Assembly: GCA_017608295.1 (NCBI GenBank)
Contig: JAFCGF010000002.1
Location: 62,001 to 126,000 of the forward strand
DNA length: 64,000 nucleotides
Direction of reading: 5' to 3'
Source: Candidatus Woesearchaeota archaeon
Lineage (GTDB): Archaea > Nanoarchaeota > Nanoarchaeia > Woesearchaeales > JAGVZT01
Shown here: one piece after another, positions 50,565-58,656 of the stretch
Layout: the number at the start of each line of letters is the position of its first letter
How positions within the stretch are numbered: the first letter of the stretch is position 1
Translations under genes and position numbers: made by a program
The notes under the pieces: model-generated
What the model was told of the DNA's origin: nothing
Database searches by the model: none
Seen by the model: only the letters and a program-made list of their open reading frames with translations

Positions 50565-51188
50565 ATGGAGAAGCAGAAAATGGGAGATCTTGCATTATAT
50601 GTTATGGGAGCATCGGCATTGAGCGGAATAGTGGCTGGTGGCGCCCTGCTAGTCAGCCTGCCGCTAAAGGCGAGCTATGACAATTATGTCAAGGAGATGT
50701 CTGCAGAATACGAGGATTTTGACATAGTGCATAATCTCGACGAGGGCATCGACAGGCTCTCAGATGCATCGAAAGAACTCACCCACTACAGTTATGTGTA
50801 CAATGTCCACCACAGCCCCGACCACGAGGATGCGCTGGAATACCTCGACAAGAGCCAGCAGCACTTCATCGACGCAGGAACCGGAGTGGACCTTGACTGG
50901 CTCGCCCAGGAGAACAGCGGGCTCATTGAAGAGCTTGAAGCACTGCCTTCTGGCGAAAATGAGGAATTCTATGAGCCAACCAGATTGAATATAGATGCAC
51001 TGGCAGAAGATGCAGAAAACGTGCGAGAGACTTATTTCATGTACGTGCCTCTCGAGACTATTGAAGGCAGGGAGTCAAAGAGAAATGCATATCAGGCCGC
51101 TCAATCAGTAGCAAAGACTGCTGGAATCATCGCCGGGTCAGTATTTATGTGGTATGGCCAGGTCTGGTGGTGGCTGGACAACGATTAA
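50565..51188 (+). CDS. Membrane protein, tandem paralogue family 2, copy B
   Basis: A 207-residue paralogue of the preceding gene, with the same two-helix layout (about 10-32 and 178-198). Corresponding blocks are YDNYVKEMSAEYED, LDEGIDRLSDASKELTHYS, HHSPDHEDAL and EEFYEPTRLNI, but the CxxxC of copy A is absent. The same element GTTCATAAA lies at 50527-50535, 30 nt before the ATG at 50565; a frame open from 50535 would start inside it and is rejected. Its TAA interlocks with the convergent gene's TAA at 51185-51188. Function is unknown. Confidence 0.65.
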   Translation: MEKQKMGDLALYVMGASALSGIVAGGALLVSLPLKASYDNYVKEMSAEYEDFDIVHNLDEGIDRLSDASKELTHYSYVYNVHHSPDHEDALEYLDKSQQHFIDAGTGVDLDWLAQENSGLIEELEALPSGENEEFYEPTRLNIDALAEDAENVRETYFMYVPLETIEGRESKRNAYQAAQSVAKTAGIIAGSVFMWYGQVWWWLDND

Positions 51189-51487
51189 TGCTGAGGAAAA
51201 AGCTCGTCAAATTTGTCTCGGCACTTTCTTTCTTTCCAATATACAGAATGAGATGCGCGCTTTTCAAAGAGCGCCACTGCTATCCTGACAAGGTCTGCTT
51301 GGTAGACGTTAAGGTCTTTCACTGACAGGAGAGCCTTTGCCTCCTCAAGACATTCATCCATGAGCCTCTTGTTATCTTCATCAGCCTCACGCTCAGCAGC
51401 TGCCTCTTCTTCTACAGTGAGGACTATGTCTTCCCAAATAGTGTTATTGCTCTTTCCCCGCCTTGGAAAGCTCTTGCTGAATGCCAT
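51185..51487 (-). CDS. Hypothetical soluble protein
   Basis: A 100-residue, mostly helical acidic-then-basic protein. A basic start (SKSFPRRGKSNN) is followed by WEDIVLTVEEEAAAEREADEDN and MDECLEEAKALL. The C-terminal VRIAVALFEKRASHSVYWKERKCRDKFDELF looks well conserved in character and may bind nucleic acid or a protein. I recognise no named family. The ATG at 51487 is preceded by a TATA (CTTATAAT on the minus strand) at about 51511-51518, 24 nt upstream. Confidence 0.6.
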   Translation of the reverse strand: MAFSKSFPRRGKSNNTIWEDIVLTVEEEAAAEREADEDNKRLMDECLEEAKALLSVKDLNVYQADLVRIAVALFEKRASHSVYWKERKCRDKFDELFPQH

Positions 51488-51563
51488 CAGCAAAGGAATT
51501 AGGGGCGAGGATTATAAGCTTTTGCACAGGGGAATTTATAAAGCAAGGTAGAAAAACTGAATC

Positions 51564-52433
51564 ATGCTCTGGGTCATACTGGCACTGCTAACTGCGCTCT
51601 TTAGGTCATTTGTGGACATCTTCAGTAAGAAGGGCCTCAAGGACATGGATGAGTTTATCATGGCCTGGGGTTTTCGCGCCTTTGGCTTCTTGTTCATGGT
51701 ACCTACACTATTTTTCATTGACATGCCAGTAATAGGACGAGGGTTCTGGTATGCGTTGGCAATCAGCGCAGGGCTTAACACCGTAACTACTCTCCTCTAC
51801 ATGAAAGCCATAAAGGCGTCAGAACTCTCAGTCACAGTGCCTATGATGTCCTTCACCCCATTGTTTCTCATCGTGATGAGTCCCCTCATCCTGAATGAGG
51901 TACCGTCAAAAATAGGGATTATCGGCATCATCCTCATTGTAGTTGGCTCATACATGCTAAACCTAAAAGAGGTTACTAAAGGATTCTTAGCTCCGTTCAA
52001 GGCCCTAGTCAGGGATAAGGGGCCTCGGCTCATGCTCTTCATCGCCTTCATCTGGAGCATCACTTCTAATGTCGACAAAATCGGCCTGAAAAATTCTTCC
52101 CCCATCTTCTGGGCAGTCATCCTTAATCTGACCATGGCAATCATCCTCACACCACTGATGCTTCTGAGGACAAAGAAACCGATGAAGCAGATGAAGGGGC
52201 ATTTTAGCAGGATTCTGCTGCCTATGGGATTCTTCGCAGGAACGAACCTGATTACCCATATGCTCGCCATCAGCATGGCACTTGTCCCTTATGTCATCTC
52301 CCTTAAGCGGACCAGCACCCTCATGACTGTTGTGTGGGGATGGCTCATATTCAAGGAAGGCGGAATAAAGGAGCGCTTCGCAGGCACAGTGGTGATGCTC
52401 GCAGGCGTCGTGACCATCGCACTCTTCAGCTAG
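51564..52433 (+). CDS. EamA/DMT-family transporter
   Basis: A 289-residue membrane protein with ten hydrophobic helices in two EamA repeats. The first repeat starts VILALLTALFRSFVDIFSKKGLKDMD and ends PSKIGIIGIILIVVGSYML. The second starts RLMLFIAFIWSITSNVDKIGLKNSSP and ends KERFAGTVVMLAGVVTIALF. Family members export or import amino acids, nucleotides or other metabolites. The substrate is unknown. TATA AATTTATAAAG at 51533-51543 is about 21 nt before the ATG. Confidence 0.85.
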   Translation: MLWVILALLTALFRSFVDIFSKKGLKDMDEFIMAWGFRAFGFLFMVPTLFFIDMPVIGRGFWYALAISAGLNTVTTLLYMKAIKASELSVTVPMMSFTPLFLIVMSPLILNEVPSKIGIIGIILIVVGSYMLNLKEVTKGFLAPFKALVRDKGPRLMLFIAFIWSITSNVDKIGLKNSSPIFWAVILNLTMAIILTPLMLLRTKKPMKQMKGHFSRILLPMGFFAGTNLITHMLAISMALVPYVISLKRTSTLMTVVWGWLIFKEGGIKERFAGTVVMLAGVVTIALFS

Positions 52434-52465
52434 ATTTATTAACTCCTTCTGCTACGTGCTCACAC

Positions 52466-53221
52466 ATGGCACTACTCGCAGACGTACACGCGCATCTTGA
52501 TGACCAGGCATTTGACCCGGATTTGGCTGAGGTCATAGAGCGCGCAGAGAAGGCAGAACTCAAGGCTGTCATCGCTAACGGGACCACTCCTGAGAGCAAC
52601 AGGAAAGTCCTGGAGATAAGTAGGCAGCATTCGCTCATCAAGCCCGCGCTTGGGATGGATCCTATCGAATCATTGAAGCTCAGCGATGGCGACCTGGCAA
52701 ATGAAATCGCCTGGATGCATAAGCAGAAGTTCGTCGCTTTCGGGGAAATAGGACTGGACCATTATTGGTCAAAAGACGAAGATGAGCACAAGCGCCAGAA
52801 GGTCATCTTCGCCAACATGCTTGAGCTGGCGAAGGAGATGAAAAAAGCAATCATCGTCCATTCAAGGAAAGCGGAGCGCGAGTGTATTGACATGATTCGC
52901 GATTCAGGCGTCAAAAAAGTCGTGTTCCACTGCTTTGGCGGCAATTTCAAGTTAGTGCATGAGATACGCGATTTTGGCTGGTGCTTCTCTGTGCCGACTT
53001 CTGTGATACGGAACGAACACTTCCAGCGCCTGGTGAAGGATGTGCCTGTGAAACAGCTTCTCACCGAGACTGATGCACCTTATCAGGGACCTGAGCCCGG
53101 GATGCGCAATGAGCCGATGAACGTCACTCTTACAGTAAAGAAAATCGCGGAAATAAAGAACCAAACCTTCGAGGAGATTGCAAACCAGCTCTTCGCGAAC
53201 TATATGCGGCTGTTTTCTTAG
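52466..53221 (+). CDS. tatD: TatD-family metal-dependent hydrolase
   Basis: A 251-residue TIM-barrel hydrolase, probably a metal-dependent deoxyribonuclease. Ligand motifs are DVHAHLD (His8, His10), EIGLD (about 90-94), IVHSRKAE (about 131), HCFGG (about 154) and ETDAPY (about 203-208). The first motif is HAH as in many TatDs. A longer frame opens at 52334 inside the EamA gene, but the ATG at 52466, about 22 nt after a TATA-like GATTTATTAAC (52434-52444), is preferred. Confidence 0.9.
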   Translation: MALLADVHAHLDDQAFDPDLAEVIERAEKAELKAVIANGTTPESNRKVLEISRQHSLIKPALGMDPIESLKLSDGDLANEIAWMHKQKFVAFGEIGLDHYWSKDEDEHKRQKVIFANMLELAKEMKKAIIVHSRKAERECIDMIRDSGVKKVVFHCFGGNFKLVHEIRDFGWCFSVPTSVIRNEHFQRLVKDVPVKQLLTETDAPYQGPEPGMRNEPMNVTLTVKKIAEIKNQTFEEIANQLFANYMRLFS

Positions 53222-53256
53222 CAAATCTTTTTAAGATATGCTGCCATTCTTGCATA

Positions 53257-53526
53257 TGCGGGCTAGGTCGGGAGGTTAGCCGTCTCCTGTTACCATCAAT
53301 CGGCTTATGGTGGGACTGAATGCCGAAGAGCGGTTATTGTTTGGGCAATGGGCCTCTGTTTCGACGATGAGGTTCTGTCCCGTCGGACTGCTTTCCATGA
53401 GAAATATGTCAGGCCGGGAACGGAGCAGCATTAATCATGTTGGGTGGTGCTGTCGGGGTCGCGGAACCGAGGAGACTCAGAGACTCTCCCTTTGTTCAGG
53501 TGATAGCTCATCTTTGGATGCCCGCA
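53257..53526 (+). ncRNA. Signal recognition particle 7S RNA
   Basis: Archaeal-type SRP RNA of about 270 nt. The ends TGCGGGC (53257-53263) and GCCCGCA (53520-53526) form helix 1. GGGCTAGGTCGGGAGGTTAGCCGTCTCC-type sequence at the 5' end matches the Alu-domain helices (only the region is named here). The S domain has helix 8: GTCAGG at 53408-53413, CCG-GGAA-CGG with a GGAA tetraloop at 53414-53423, then AGCAGC. Helix 6 is shown by CGACG/CGTCG (about 53362-53394). TATA CTTTTTAAGAT at 53227-53237 is about 20-30 nt upstream. Confidence 0.92.
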
Positions 53527-53550
53527 TTATAATCACGCATGCGGATACCT

Positions 53551-53883
53551 ATGGACATCAAAGAGGCACTTAAACCAACGAAGCCGCGCATCATCAATTC
53601 TGCGGGCGTCTATCTCGTGTACTTATTCTTCACCTACCTGCAGTCCTTCCAATGCTGCAAGGAGTGGATGCTTTGCCCACCTGAGGAAACGAGACGCGTG
53701 GTACTCACCATCTATCCAGGGGCACACTGCTGCCAGGTGTGCTGCGCCACAACAAATGAGCTGATTCTCGGCTATGTGTTGATGGTGCTCCTTAGAGTCA
53801 TCATTCCAGCTATCGCCACCTATGTGATTGTATCCCTGGCACCTCTGCTGGTGAAGAAGTTGAGTGAAGAAATGTCTTATTAA
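53551..53883 (+). CDS. Small cysteine-rich membrane protein
   Basis: A 110-residue protein with two hydrophobic helices (about 18-35 and 70-95). The loop between them has QCCKEWMLCPP and HCCQVCC, six to seven cysteines that could form disulfides or bind metal outside the cell. The MDIKEALKPTKPRI start resembles many small DPANN membrane proteins. TATA ATTATAATC at 53525-53533 touches the SRP RNA 3' end; ATG at 53551 is preferred, with ATG at 53539 as the alternative. No family is recognised. Confidence 0.6.
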   Translation: MDIKEALKPTKPRIINSAGVYLVYLFFTYLQSFQCCKEWMLCPPEETRRVVLTIYPGAHCCQVCCATTNELILGYVLMVLLRVIIPAIATYVIVSLAPLLVKKLSEEMSY

Positions 53884-53889
53884 ATTTTT

Positions 53890-53905
53890 AAGGTGATATC
53901 ACCTT
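53890..53905. promoter_or_regulatory. Perfect 16-bp palindrome, probable operator
   Basis: AAGGTGATATCACCTT is a perfect palindrome seven bases after the stop of the Cys-rich membrane gene. It sits about 22 bp upstream of the TATA GATTTATAAAC (about 53927-53937) of the next gene. A dimeric regulator could bind here, acting at the BRE/TATA or as an activator site. It could also mark the end of the upstream transcript. Confidence 0.5.
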
Positions 53906-53966
53906 TATTGAGTAGTAAAACTAAGAAGATTTATAAACTGAGAATACTCTCATTACATTGATAACC

Positions 53967-54245
53967 ATGGTTTTAGAAGACAATATCAAGAGTGCGGAAG
54001 TTGAAGTGAAAGTGATTGGAAAGCATGAGGGCACGAAAGGTCTGATTTTCAAGCGACCGAGTTTTCTTGTTGCCTTGGAGATTATAGATGATGCATTCAT
54101 CAGTGGGGACAAAACACACACTCTACCAATGTCTTTCGATCAGTACTGCCAGTTGAATGTTGGGGATACGTACCTCCTCACCATGTACACGCCTGACGAG
54201 GAGACATGGTATTTCCATCGAGAACACGCTGAATTGTTTTCCTGA
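53967..54245 (+). CDS. Hypothetical small soluble protein
   Basis: A 92-residue beta-rich protein without signal or membrane span, and no family recognised. VEVKVIGKHEGTKGLIFKRPSFLVALEIID is followed by DTYLLTMYTPDEETWYFHREHAELF. A TATA 30 nt upstream supports the ATG at 53967; a TTG at 53958 is also in frame. A 16-bp palindrome just upstream suggests regulated expression. It ends 3 nt before the convergent NAD kinase stop. Confidence 0.55.
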   Translation: MVLEDNIKSAEVEVKVIGKHEGTKGLIFKRPSFLVALEIIDDAFISGDKTHTLPMSFDQYCQLNVGDTYLLTMYTPDEETWYFHREHAELFS

Positions 54246-54248
54246 CAC

Positions 54249-55022
54249 TCACTCAGGGAAATCGATGAACTTCAATCTCTTGTCAGAAGTCGTTATCTTG
54301 AGAGTGGAGCCGTTGGGGAACTCGTGGCGAGGCCCGCCGTCGAGAGAAATGATACCTTTGTCCATCGTGCATCCTATTGACAGGGTTTCACCTTCTTTGA
54401 GCATGCCCTCAGTCAATGTGCTCTTCACAATCCTTCCAGAGAACGGGTCACGTACAAGAAACTGGAAACCACGGTCCATAAATGCCATAACTTTTCCCCT
54501 AGCTGATTTAAGCCAGCCGTTGGAGCCGACAGCGGTCGCGACAAGGATACCTGAACTCTTCTGCAGCTGCTCCTCCTTCTCTCCCGCTTTGAGCGTGTAT
54601 ATTGCCATGTGGTGCGGCTCTCGGTGTCCTATGAACACCTCGTTCAGCACGAGTGGCAGATCCTTGCCCTCAAGCGTTGGCTGCAGTCTCGTAAGATATA
54701 GTGCAGTGAACTTATCGTCAAGGATTGCATGAAAGCGCTCCTCAAAGGTCTCAGCTGTCGCACGGGTGAGGAAACCTTCCTTGTCCTCGGGGTTTGAATT
54801 CACCCCTATAATGAACGCATCTGACACGTGCCTGGCAGCAACGAGGAATGTACCATCCCCCCCGACAGAGATGACGAGATCCTTGCCTACAGCATGCTCG
54901 TGAGTGAGTTCGCTGCGCTCAATAGATATCACAGGAATATTGTGCTGTTTGAGTACTCTTTCCACTTCTTCGAGAGCACCATAGGGCTCGTAGTGGACCA
55001 CAAGAACATTCTTAGGCTTCAT
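54249..55022 (-). CDS. nadK: NAD kinase
   Basis: Phosphorylates NAD to NADP, with ATP or polyphosphate. The 257 residues have the catalytic GGDGT at 54-58 (Asp56), LNEVFIGHREPHHMAIYTL (about 124-142) and SSGILVATAVGSNGWLKSA (about 155-173). These define the ATP-NAD kinase fold, with the family's TGSTAY-like site altered to GSNGWL. Its start overlaps the leuS stop by 4 nt, so it is translated from the leuS message. Confidence 0.9.
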   Translation of the reverse strand: MKPKNVLVVHYEPYGALEEVERVLKQHNIPVISIERSELTHEHAVGKDLVISVGGDGTFLVAARHVSDAFIIGVNSNPEDKEGFLTRATAETFEERFHAILDDKFTALYLTRLQPTLEGKDLPLVLNEVFIGHREPHHMAIYTLKAGEKEEQLQKSSGILVATAVGSNGWLKSARGKVMAFMDRGFQFLVRDPFSGRIVKSTLTEGMLKEGETLSIGCTMDKGIISLDGGPRHEFPNGSTLKITTSDKRLKFIDFPE

Positions 55023-57670
55023 TTCACAAGCAATGCCGGCTTGCCTGGCAAAGCAGCCCTGGCCTTCGCCTCCTTACTTTTCTCCTGAGAGGTGATGGAG
55101 AGAGTGCAGCCGAATTCCTTCTGGAGCATTGCCAGAGCATCGTTCAGCGTATCCAGCTCTACTTTTCTCTTAATACCTGCTGTCTGAAGTTTCTTCGGGT
55201 CCTTGATAAACCCAGGAAGCATCTTAGAAATATCTTTCCCGTGTTTCCTCAGCTCATCATCCTTCATAATCATAGCAATGACCTCAGAAAGCTCCCGAGT
55301 CTTCTCCAATGCTTCTTTAGCAGCGTCGAAGAATTTGTATTTCCAATCTGATGCGACAAACAGCAGAATCTCTTTCGGCTTCTCAATCTTCGCAAGCTCA
55401 AGGACTATTGTAATGTCATGCCTGAGATTATCGACAAGAGTCTCTGATGCCTCAATCTCGTCATCAATATACTTCTCATTCCATTTTGGCCACTTATGCA
55501 TGGAGCAGAAATCCTTCTTCCCGAGATGCTCCCAGATCTCCTCAGCAAGATGCGGTGCAAATGGCGATAAAAGAAGCGCAAGTATCTCCGGGCTTTTCTC
55601 AGGGATGTCCTTCCTTGCCCCCAGGTAATTCACGTACGCATTGAGCAGCACGATAGCCTTATTATAGGCGAATGAGGTGATATACTCAGTCACCCCTTTA
55701 ATAGTACGATGCATCCTGTTCAGCACCCGTGCATCCGGCTCTCCTCGCGGCTTCTCCAACAGGGCGAACATCTTTCTAAGTATGCGATAGCTTCCCTCCA
55801 CACCATGGTCGTCCCACTCCATCTGCTTGTCTGGAGACGCTACTGACATGAGGAAAAGCCGGGCGGTATCTATCCCATACTTCTTGGCTATCTCATCCTG
55901 CCCGACGACATTACCCTTTGACTTAGACATCTTGGCGCCGTCTTTATACACTATTCCCTGGTTGAACAGCCGGGCGAAGGGCTCATCAAATTTCACAAGC
56001 TTCATGTCGCGTAGCACCTTACAGAAGAATCTCGCGTAGAGCAAGTGCATCACCGCGTGCTCCGCCCCGCCAATATACTGGTCCACAGTCATCCAGTATT
56101 TCACATTATCAGGATTAAAGGGGCCTTCATTGAAACCAGGACTGGTATACCTGAGGAAGTACCAGCAGCTGTCCATGAAGCCATCCATCGTATCAGTCTC
56201 TCGCTTCGCGGGCTCACCGCAATTCGGGCAGATTGTATTAAGGAATCCCTCATTAGTCTTCAGGGGGTTCCCTTCTCCTGTGAACTTAATATCCACTGGA
56301 AGCGTAACAGGCAAGTCCTTCTCAGGGACAGGAAGCATCCCGCAGATTTCACAATACACAACTGGAATCGGCGTTCCCCAGTAGCGCTGCCTTGAGATAA
56401 GCCAATCCCTCAACTTATACTGGATAGTCTTTCCGCCGAGCTTCTTTTTTTTAAGCAGCTCCTGAAGTTTAGGTATGGCATCGCGGCTTTGCATGCCGTT
56501 GAATTCCCCAGAGTTGACCATTCGCCCCTCGCCTTCATAGGCGCGGGACATCTTCTCGACATTGAGGTCTTGGATCTGGGGCTGGATGACAAGCTTGATG
56601 GCCAAATCATGTTTTTTCGCGAACATAAAGTCGCGCTGGTCATGGGCAGGGACTGCCATCACCGCACCTGCACCGTATTCAAGCAGCACAAAATCACCAA
56701 TGTAGAGAGGAATCTTTTCTCCGGTGAGAGGGTTAATCGCATGCTGGCCTATGAACATCCCTTCCTTTTCCTTTGTCCAGTCTGTCCGCTCAAAACCACT
56801 CTGGACTACAACTTTCTTGATGAACTTCTTCACTTCTTCTTCGCATTCCGTGCCCTTGACCATCTCCATGACCAGAGGATGTTCTGGCGCGAAGACCATG
56901 AATGTGACGCCATAGATAGTGTCCACTCTCGTGGTAAATATAGGAATAATATCCTCTCTTCCATCAATCTTGAATTGAATCTCAGTGCCTTCACTCTTGC
57001 CAATCCAGTTGCGCTGCATGGTCAGAATCTTTTTTGGCCAGTCTCCCTTGAGTTTCTGTAAATCATTGAGGAGTTCCTCAGCATAGGCTGTAGTCTTGAA
57101 GAACCACTGCTCAAGATGGCGTATCTCAACTTCATGTTCGCAGCGCCAGCATTTCCCATCCTCAACCTGCTCATTCGCAAGGACGGTATTGCAGTCAGGG
57201 CACCAGTTCAGGGGGGCCTTCTTCCGGTAAGCAAGGGCCTTCTCCATGAATTTCAGGAAGAACCATTGGTTCCAGGTATAGTAATCAAGGTCACAGCTCG
57301 CGAGAGTGCGTGTCCAGTCATAGCTCAAGCCGAGTTCCTCCATCTGCGTCTTGATGGTGGCGATGGCTGTCTCTGTGAACTCCCTTGGATGGACCTTATG
57401 CTTTATCGCCGCGTTTTCGGCAGGCAGCCCAAAGGCATCAAAGCCCATAGGATAGAGGACATTGAAGCCGTTCATGCGCTTAAATCGAGCGTAGATATCT
57501 CCAATAGTGTAATTTCTCACGTGGCCCATATGAAGGGCAGAACCAGAGGGATAGGGATACATCTCAAGCACATAGTATTTTGGCTTCTTCTCATCCTCGC
57601 TGACCTTAAAGATGCCTGCCTCTTTCCAGCGCTCCTGCCATTTCTGCTGAATCACGTGAAAATCAACCAT
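55019..57670 (-). CDS. leuS: Leucyl-tRNA synthetase, bacterial type
   Basis: An 883-residue class I synthetase. Motifs are LEMYPYPSGSALHMGH (HMGH at 47-50), WCPDCNTVLANEQV, NWIGKSEG, the CP1 editing domain with YGAGAVMAVPAHDQRDF (about 330-346), and MSKSKGNVV (about 640-648). The PYPSG and VLANEQV stretches and the position of the editing insert match bacterial LeuRS. The length of about 880 also fits bacteria (860-880) better than archaeal LeuRS (over 930). This implies gene transfer or the alternative lineage found in some DPANN. The promoter is an A/T-rich TTTTTTATATG near 57692-57702. Confidence 0.94.
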   Translation of the reverse strand: MVDFHVIQQKWQERWKEAGIFKVSEDEKKPKYYVLEMYPYPSGSALHMGHVRNYTIGDIYARFKRMNGFNVLYPMGFDAFGLPAENAAIKHKVHPREFTETAIATIKTQMEELGLSYDWTRTLASCDLDYYTWNQWFFLKFMEKALAYRKKAPLNWCPDCNTVLANEQVEDGKCWRCEHEVEIRHLEQWFFKTTAYAEELLNDLQKLKGDWPKKILTMQRNWIGKSEGTEIQFKIDGREDIIPIFTTRVDTIYGVTFMVFAPEHPLVMEMVKGTECEEEVKKFIKKVVVQSGFERTDWTKEKEGMFIGQHAINPLTGEKIPLYIGDFVLLEYGAGAVMAVPAHDQRDFMFAKKHDLAIKLVIQPQIQDLNVEKMSRAYEGEGRMVNSGEFNGMQSRDAIPKLQELLKKKKLGGKTIQYKLRDWLISRQRYWGTPIPVVYCEICGMLPVPEKDLPVTLPVDIKFTGEGNPLKTNEGFLNTICPNCGEPAKRETDTMDGFMDSCWYFLRYTSPGFNEGPFNPDNVKYWMTVDQYIGGAEHAVMHLLYARFFCKVLRDMKLVKFDEPFARLFNQGIVYKDGAKMSKSKGNVVGQDEIAKKYGIDTARLFLMSVASPDKQMEWDDHGVEGSYRILRKMFALLEKPRGEPDARVLNRMHRTIKGVTEYITSFAYNKAIVLLNAYVNYLGARKDIPEKSPEILALLLSPFAPHLAEEIWEHLGKKDFCSMHKWPKWNEKYIDDEIEASETLVDNLRHDITIVLELAKIEKPKEILLFVASDWKYKFFDAAKEALEKTRELSEVIAMIMKDDELRKHGKDISKMLPGFIKDPKKLQTAGIKRKVELDTLNDALAMLQKEFGCTLSITSQEKSKEAKARAALPGKPALLVK

Positions 57671-57785
57671 AGCAAATGGTGTCGGTGGGGCGTTTTTTAT
57701 ATGTTTTGCTCGCAGGGCAGGTTATTCCACTTTTCCTGAGGAAGGCTTTTATAGCGACATCCTGCCTCCCTCTTTGGGGAAACAC

Positions 57786-58418
57786 ATGGATACTACTCTT
57801 TATGATGAGCAGATGGAAGACCTTGACAGCACAATAGACACTGCAATCAAAAGGAAGGGCAATAAGAATACTGGATTCACGAAGCATGTTGTGCTTACCA
57901 CTGCTATATTGGGCATCGGCGGGCTTGCTGCCACCGCAATTTTAGGGAGCTACCAAAAGCCAGACATTCCCTCGCACGAGGAACGCGTTGCGTACTTTAT
58001 CGATGAGTATGACGATGAATGGTTCAGGATGGAGTACTCACCAGACTTCTCAGAGGCGAATGCCTGGTCCACTGCACGAGAGCACTTATGGGTGTACATT
58101 ACATATCCTAAGGAGCCGGGAGTGCGGGAATCAAAACACATCGGTGTCGTCGATGGCCTCAATAAAGACGACCCTGCGGACGGAACCCCTGATTGGACAT
58201 GGGCCTCTCTTCCCAGTGGGAGAATAGGTAGTTCGTGCCACATTGAATATGCACTCCTTCCTGAACACCTGCAGGACATGCTCTTGAAGCACTATGTCGC
58301 AGGTTCAGAAGGATTCTACAGGCACGTGACAGAAGGAACCGAAAGCTATGAGGGTAACATAGGAGACGATGAATTCGAAGAGTTCTTCTCCACCTGCAAA
58401 AGCCTTACAGAAAACTAA
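57786..58418 (+). CDS. Single-span membrane protein of unknown function
   Basis: A 210-residue protein. A short acidic then basic N-terminal segment (about 1-32) leads into one hydrophobic helix (about 33-55, VVLTTAILGIGGLAATAIL). A soluble domain (about 60-210) is rich in acidic, Tyr and Trp residues and ends in EFFSTCKSL; it has a few Cys but no known motif. TATA CTTTTATAGC at 57747-57756 is about 30 nt before the ATG at 57786; TTG at 57774 is less likely. Its stop interlocks with the RpoN gene. No family is recognised. Confidence 0.6.
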   Translation: MDTTLYDEQMEDLDSTIDTAIKRKGNKNTGFTKHVVLTTAILGIGGLAATAILGSYQKPDIPSHEERVAYFIDEYDDEWFRMEYSPDFSEANAWSTAREHLWVYITYPKEPGVRESKHIGVVDGLNKDDPADGTPDWTWASLPSGRIGSSCHIEYALLPEHLQDMLLKHYVAGSEGFYRHVTEGTESYEGNIGDDEFEEFFSTCKSLTEN

Positions 58419-58612
58419 GCCTTCTTGAATCGTGCGACCTGATCGATAAGGTCGACATGACCAAGGAACGTGGCGCGGCAACAGTACCGCTCTATGTTAA
58501 GGTCATCCATGACCTTCTTTCTCTCTTCTCCGCCCTTGACACGCTCTACATATTTCTCCCAGAGGTGCGCGAGGGGTTTGCCGCACGAAAAGCATCTAAC
58601 TGGAACCATCAT
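58415..58612 (-). CDS. rpoN: DNA-directed RNA polymerase subunit N
   Basis: A 65-residue zinc-binding subunit, homologous to eukaryotic Rpb10. C7-F-S-C10 and the paired C44-C45 give the zinc site, with PVRCFSCGKPL and ERYCCRATFL as family signatures. It usually lies among ribosomal genes (L13, S9, S2); here it stands alone between a membrane gene and the transaldolase gene. TATA (CATTTAAAAAG on the minus strand) lies at about 58650-58660. Confidence 0.95.
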   Translation of the reverse strand: MMVPVRCFSCGKPLAHLWEKYVERVKGGEERKKVMDDLNIERYCCRATFLGHVDLIDQVARFKKA

Positions 58613-58656
58613 TTGGAATCGCCTCTTAATCTGGGCAATGGAATGCCAAGACCTTT

